Part shown: positions 61,181 to 64,000 of the stretch, piece by piece | Position numbering within the stretch: position 1 is the stretch's first letter | Layout of the letters: each line of letters opens with the position of its first letter | Origin: DATFMP01 sp035266845 | GTDB taxonomy: Bacteria > SAR324 > JACQKK01 | Assembly (NCBI GenBank): GCA_035266845.1 | Contig: DATFMP010000072.1 | Coordinates: forward strand, 1 to 64,000 | Length of the DNA: 64,000 nt | Direction of reading: 5' to 3' | Notes under the pieces: model-generated | What the model saw: only the letters and a program-made list of their open reading frames with translations | What the model was told of the DNA's origin: nothing | Databases searched by the model: none | Translations under genes and position numbers: made by a program

Positions 61181-62509
61181 CTATGCCGCGGTGCCGGGCT
61201 GCCAATCTTCCGTGCGCCGGTCGAAGAAGCGCTTGGCTTTCAGTTCGTAGCGCGGCAGGCTCTCCGGCGGGCACTGGTGCAGGCTCACGCGGATGCCCAG
61301 CGCATCGCGGATGGCCTGGCTCACCGCTGCGCGCCGATCGCGGTTGTCCGTGCACTCGAATTCCACGTGCAGTTGATCGAGGAACTCGGCGCGGTAGGCC
61401 GTGATGCGATGCTCCACCACGCCCGGGATGCGATTGAAGATCTCAAGGAACGCTGAGGGGAACACGTTCACGCCGCGCACGGTGACCATGTCGTCGCTGC
61501 GGCCCAGGATGCCCCCCTCCAGCAGCAGCGTGGTGCGGCCGCAGCCGCAGAGGCCGCGCGCGCGGGCCCGCACGACGTCCCCCGTGCGGTAGCGCACCAC
61601 CGGGAAGCAGTCGCGCCCCAGGTTGGTCAGCACCAGCTCGCCCTCCTGGCCCGGCTCCACCGCCGCGCCGGTCGCGGGATCCACCACCTCGGCGATGAAC
61701 TCCGCCTCGTTCACATGCACACCCTCGCGCGTGGCGCAGGAGTAGCCGTAGGCCCCCACTTCGCTGGCCCCCGGATGGTCGAAGGCTGTGACGCCCCAGA
61801 GGGTCTCGATGCGCTCCCGCGTGGCTGGGATGCCGGCGCCGGGCTCGCCCGCGTGCACGGTTACGCGCACCTTGAGGTCGCGCGCAAGGTCAATGCCCTC
61901 GGCCTCCGCCTCCTCGGCCAGGTGCAGGGCGTAGGACGGCGTGCAGAGCAGCACGGTCGCGCCCAGTTCGCGCATGGCGTGCAGGCGCTGGGCGGAGGTC
62001 ATGCCGCCGCCGGAGAGCATCAACGCTCCCATCTGTCCCACGGCCTCCTGCGCCGACCAGAAGCCGATGAAGGGACCGAAGGAGAACGCCAGCATCACCA
62101 CGTCGTCGCGCGTGACGCCGGCGGCATCCAGCACGTACCGCCAGCACTCGCCCCACCAGTCCCAAGCGCGGCGCGTATCCAGCACGCGCAGGGGCGTGCC
62201 GGTCGTGCCGGAGGTCTGGTGCATCCGGATGTAGTCGCCCAGCGGATAGGTGAGGTTGGTGCCGAACGGCCCGTGCGCCGCCTGATCCTCCAGCAGCTCG
62301 CGCTTGCGTGTGAAGGGCAACTCGGCCAAGTGCGCATAGTTCACGTGCTCGGCAGGCAGGTCGGCCCACTTGGCGCGGTAGAAGGCGTTGCGCTCCAACA
62401 GCGTGGCCGCCATGGCATCGAAGCGGGCGGCCTGATGCGCCCGCCGGGCGGCATCGTCCCAGGTCTGCAGAGGGGCGTTGTAGTAGGCGGGGGTGGAATT
62501 GCCGGGCAT
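61181..62509 (-). CDS. Phenylacetate-CoA ligase-type AMP-forming enzyme (PaaK-like)
   Basis: A 442-residue AMP-forming acyl-CoA synthetase of the PaaK branch. Motifs: QTSGTTGTPLRV (the P-loop), the TVHAGEPGAGIPATRE segment, and the YRTGDVVRARARGLCGCGR zone with the Cys-rich loop of this branch. PaaK proteins activate phenylacetate; paralogues act on other aromatic acids such as 2-aminobenzoate or hydroxybenzoates. The start is four bases after the upstream stop, so it is in one operon with the benzoate-CoA-ligase-type gene. Confidence 0.88.
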   Translation of the reverse strand: MPGNSTPAYYNAPLQTWDDAARRAHQAARFDAMAATLLERNAFYRAKWADLPAEHVNYAHLAELPFTRKRELLEDQAAHGPFGTNLTYPLGDYIRMHQTSGTTGTPLRVLDTRRAWDWWGECWRYVLDAAGVTRDDVVMLAFSFGPFIGFWSAQEAVGQMGALMLSGGGMTSAQRLHAMRELGATVLLCTPSYALHLAEEAEAEGIDLARDLKVRVTVHAGEPGAGIPATRERIETLWGVTAFDHPGASEVGAYGYSCATREGVHVNEAEFIAEVVDPATGAAVEPGQEGELVLTNLGRDCFPVVRYRTGDVVRARARGLCGCGRTTLLLEGGILGRSDDMVTVRGVNVFPSAFLEIFNRIPGVVEHRITAYRAEFLDQLHVEFECTDNRDRRAAVSQAIRDALGIRVSLHQCPPESLPRYELKAKRFFDRRTEDWQPGTAA

Positions 62510-62513
62510 GGAA

Positions 62514-64000
62514 TCAGCCTCTCAGCTCGAACCGCTTGATCTTTCCGGTCGCCGTCTTGGGCAGGTCGGAAACGAACTGCACCCAGGAGGGGGCCTTGAA
62601 GCCGGCGATCTTAGCCTTTACGTGGGCAGCAAGCGCGGCGGCCAGTTCGTCCGAGGCCTGCTCACCCTGCTTGAGCACCACGAAGGCCTTGGTCTTGGTG
62701 AGCCCGCTGCTGTCCACATTGCCCACCACGGCGCATTCGGCGACGGCCTCATGCGTGATGAGGGCCGCCTCCACCTCGATTGGGGAAACCCACGAGCCAG
62801 AGACCTTCATCATGTCGTCGTTGCGGCCGTCGTACCAGAAGTAGCCATCGCCATCGCGATGGTAGTTGTCCCCGGTCACCATCCATTCGCCCAGCATGGT
62901 GGCCTGGGTCTTGGCGTGCTTGTTCCAGTAGAATGCGGCGGCGGAATCACCCTTGACGAGCAGGGCGCCGATCTGGTCGGGGCCCACGTCCTGGCTGTTC
63001 TCGTCCACCAGCCGTGCCTCGTAGCCTGGCACGGGCTTGCCCGTGCTGCCCGGCCGCACATCGCCCAGACGGTTGGAGATGAAGATGTGCAGCATCTCCG
63101 TGGAGCCGATGCCGTCCAGGATCTCCGAGCCGAAGTACCTGCTCCAGCGCTGGAACAGGTCGGCCGGCAGCGACTCGCCTGCCGAAACCGAGAAACGCAG
63201 GGAATTCAGCGTGGGCAGAGGGTTCGGCGGATTGTTCTTGCCCGCCTGCCAGGCCTCGTAGGTGTGGAGCATGCCGTTGTAGAGCGTCGGCACGCCATAG
63301 AACACGGTGGGTCGGTACTTCTCGATGGTCTCGAACATCAGCTCCGGCGTGGGCCGCCCAGGCACGACGATGCCGCAGGCCCCTGCCGGCATCTGGAAGT
63401 ACAGGCTGTTGCCCAGCCCATACGCAAAGAAGAACTTGGCGGCCGAGAACGTGCGGTCCTCCGGCGTCAGCGCCAGCACGTCCTTCACGTAGGTTTCCAG
63501 CACGTAAGGGATGTCGTGGTGCAGGTGCACCGCGGCCTTGGGCGCGCCGGTGCTGCCCGAGGTGTACAGCCAGAACGCCGGATCGTCCGGGCTCATGGGC
63601 TCGCTTTCCAGCTCGTCCGAGGCCTCGGCCATCCGCTCCGCCAGGGTGAGCTTGCCGGGCACCTTGCCGTTGGCGATCACCACATGCCGCAGGTGGCGCA
63701 GCTTGCCTGCAATGGGCTCGATGTTCGGCCACAGCGCCTCGTCCACGATCAGCACACGCGCACGGCTGTCGTTCAGGAAGTACTCGTAGTCAGGTGGCTT
63801 GAGCAGCGTGTTCACCGGAATCGCCACGGCCCCGATGCGCACGGCGCCCCAGAAGCACGGCGGGAAGGCCAGCGTGTCCAGCATCAGCAGCATGACGCGC
63901 TGCTCCGGCTCCACCCCCAGTGCCTTGAGCGCATTGCCCACGCGGTTGGCCTGCCGGTCCAGCTCGCCGTAGGTCAGCGCCTCATCACCACAGAGCATAT
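62514..64000 (-). CDS. Benzoate-CoA ligase family protein, partial
   Basis: An AMP-forming acid-CoA ligase whose N-terminus is beyond the window. About 495 residues are visible. Core motifs: WLYTSGSTGAPKAAVHLHHD, the EILDGIGSTEMLHIFIS segment (GSTE), and the WYDGRNDDMMKVSGSWVSP hinge, ending PKTATGKIKRFEL with the catalytic Lys. The DGIGSTEMLHIFISN form is that of benzoate/4-hydroxybenzoate-CoA ligases. ATG 63998 is in frame but the usual N-terminal ~30 residues are missing, so the true start is outside. Confidence 0.88.
   Translation of the reverse strand, partial: MLCGDEALTYGELDRQANRVGNALKALGVEPEQRVMLLMLDTLAFPPCFWGAVRIGAVAIPVNTLLKPPDYEYFLNDSRARVLIVDEALWPNIEPIAGKLRHLRHVVIANGKVPGKLTLAERMAEASDELESEPMSPDDPAFWLYTSGSTGAPKAAVHLHHDIPYVLETYVKDVLALTPEDRTFSAAKFFFAYGLGNSLYFQMPAGACGIVVPGRPTPELMFETIEKYRPTVFYGVPTLYNGMLHTYEAWQAGKNNPPNPLPTLNSLRFSVSAGESLPADLFQRWSRYFGSEILDGIGSTEMLHIFISNRLGDVRPGSTGKPVPGYEARLVDENSQDVGPDQIGALLVKGDSAAAFYWNKHAKTQATMLGEWMVTGDNYHRDGDGYFWYDGRNDDMMKVSGSWVSPIEVEAALITHEAVAECAVVGNVDSSGLTKTKAFVVLKQGEQASDELAAALAAHVKAKIAGFKAPSWVQFVSDLPKTATGKIKRFELRG

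Overview
The window is GC-rich, densely coded bacterial chromosome. Cytochrome c maturation genes (ccmFGH), class 2 pyrD, otsBA, Rrf2, CPA2-type antiporters, an RLAN/RimK ATP-grasp gene and an exonuclease-DUF294-DUF4212-symporter cluster point to a proteobacterium, most likely gamma- or beta-proteobacterial; this placement is an inference from gene content. No rRNA, tRNA, CRISPR array, insertion sequence or phage region was recognised.

Layout. 1-2.8 kb: end of a System I cytochrome c maturation operon (ccmF end, ccmG, ccmH, a short CcmI-like protein) running into pyrD. 2.8-11.3 kb: a PQQ-type sugar dehydrogenase, an inositol-monophosphatase-like enzyme, an Rrf2 regulator, small exported proteins, a two-gene HTTM module, a YhhQ-type queuosine-precursor transporter, an unusual enolase-superfamily enzyme and an alpha/beta hydrolase. 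11.5-16.8 kb: cNMP/CBS/DUF294 signalling protein, DEDDh exonuclease, DUF4212 subunit and acetate-type sodium symporter. 16.8-25.7 kb: cutA, otsBA with a recognisable promoter, an AraC-Ogt fusion, an orphan branched-chain-type solute-binding protein, paired small lipoproteins, a CMD-family protein, an Ldh2-type dehydrogenase and YjbQ. 25.7-31.7 kb: a membrane adenylate cyclase, a protein of an unnamed family with a DGLPxVPPT motif, an MFS transporter, an acyl-CoA-dehydrogenase-fold protein with the residue pattern of 3-sulfinopropionyl-CoA desulfinase, and an SDR.

The most notable locus lies at 33.8-36.6 kb on the minus strand. A gene with an in-frame TGA encodes a UGSC-family selenoprotein (Sec94-Gly-Ser-Cys97). 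A 9-bp stem-loop with a GUA apical loop begins 19 nt after the UGA, as expected of a bacterial SECIS element. Two genes of the DGLPxVPPT family follow in the same direction; the third paralogue sits at 27-28 kb beside the MFS transporter. Together they suggest an undescribed selenium-dependent redox system whose substrate is unknown.

36.7-46.9 kb: glgP, a papain/C39-like peptidase paired with an RLAN-ATP-grasp ligase, a PII-like protein with two CPA2 antiporters in one overlapping operon, a CDF metal exporter and a polytopic membrane protein. 47-54 kb: a two-component system, a 46-residue lipoprotein with a strong terminator, a polysaccharide deacetylase and a large hybrid histidine kinase. 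54.2-64 kb, minus strand: an aromatic-acid cluster with gentisate dioxygenase, a five-component branched-chain-type ABC transporter, a LigB-type dioxygenase, a PaaK-type ligase and the start-truncated part of a benzoate-CoA-ligase-type enzyme running off the window.
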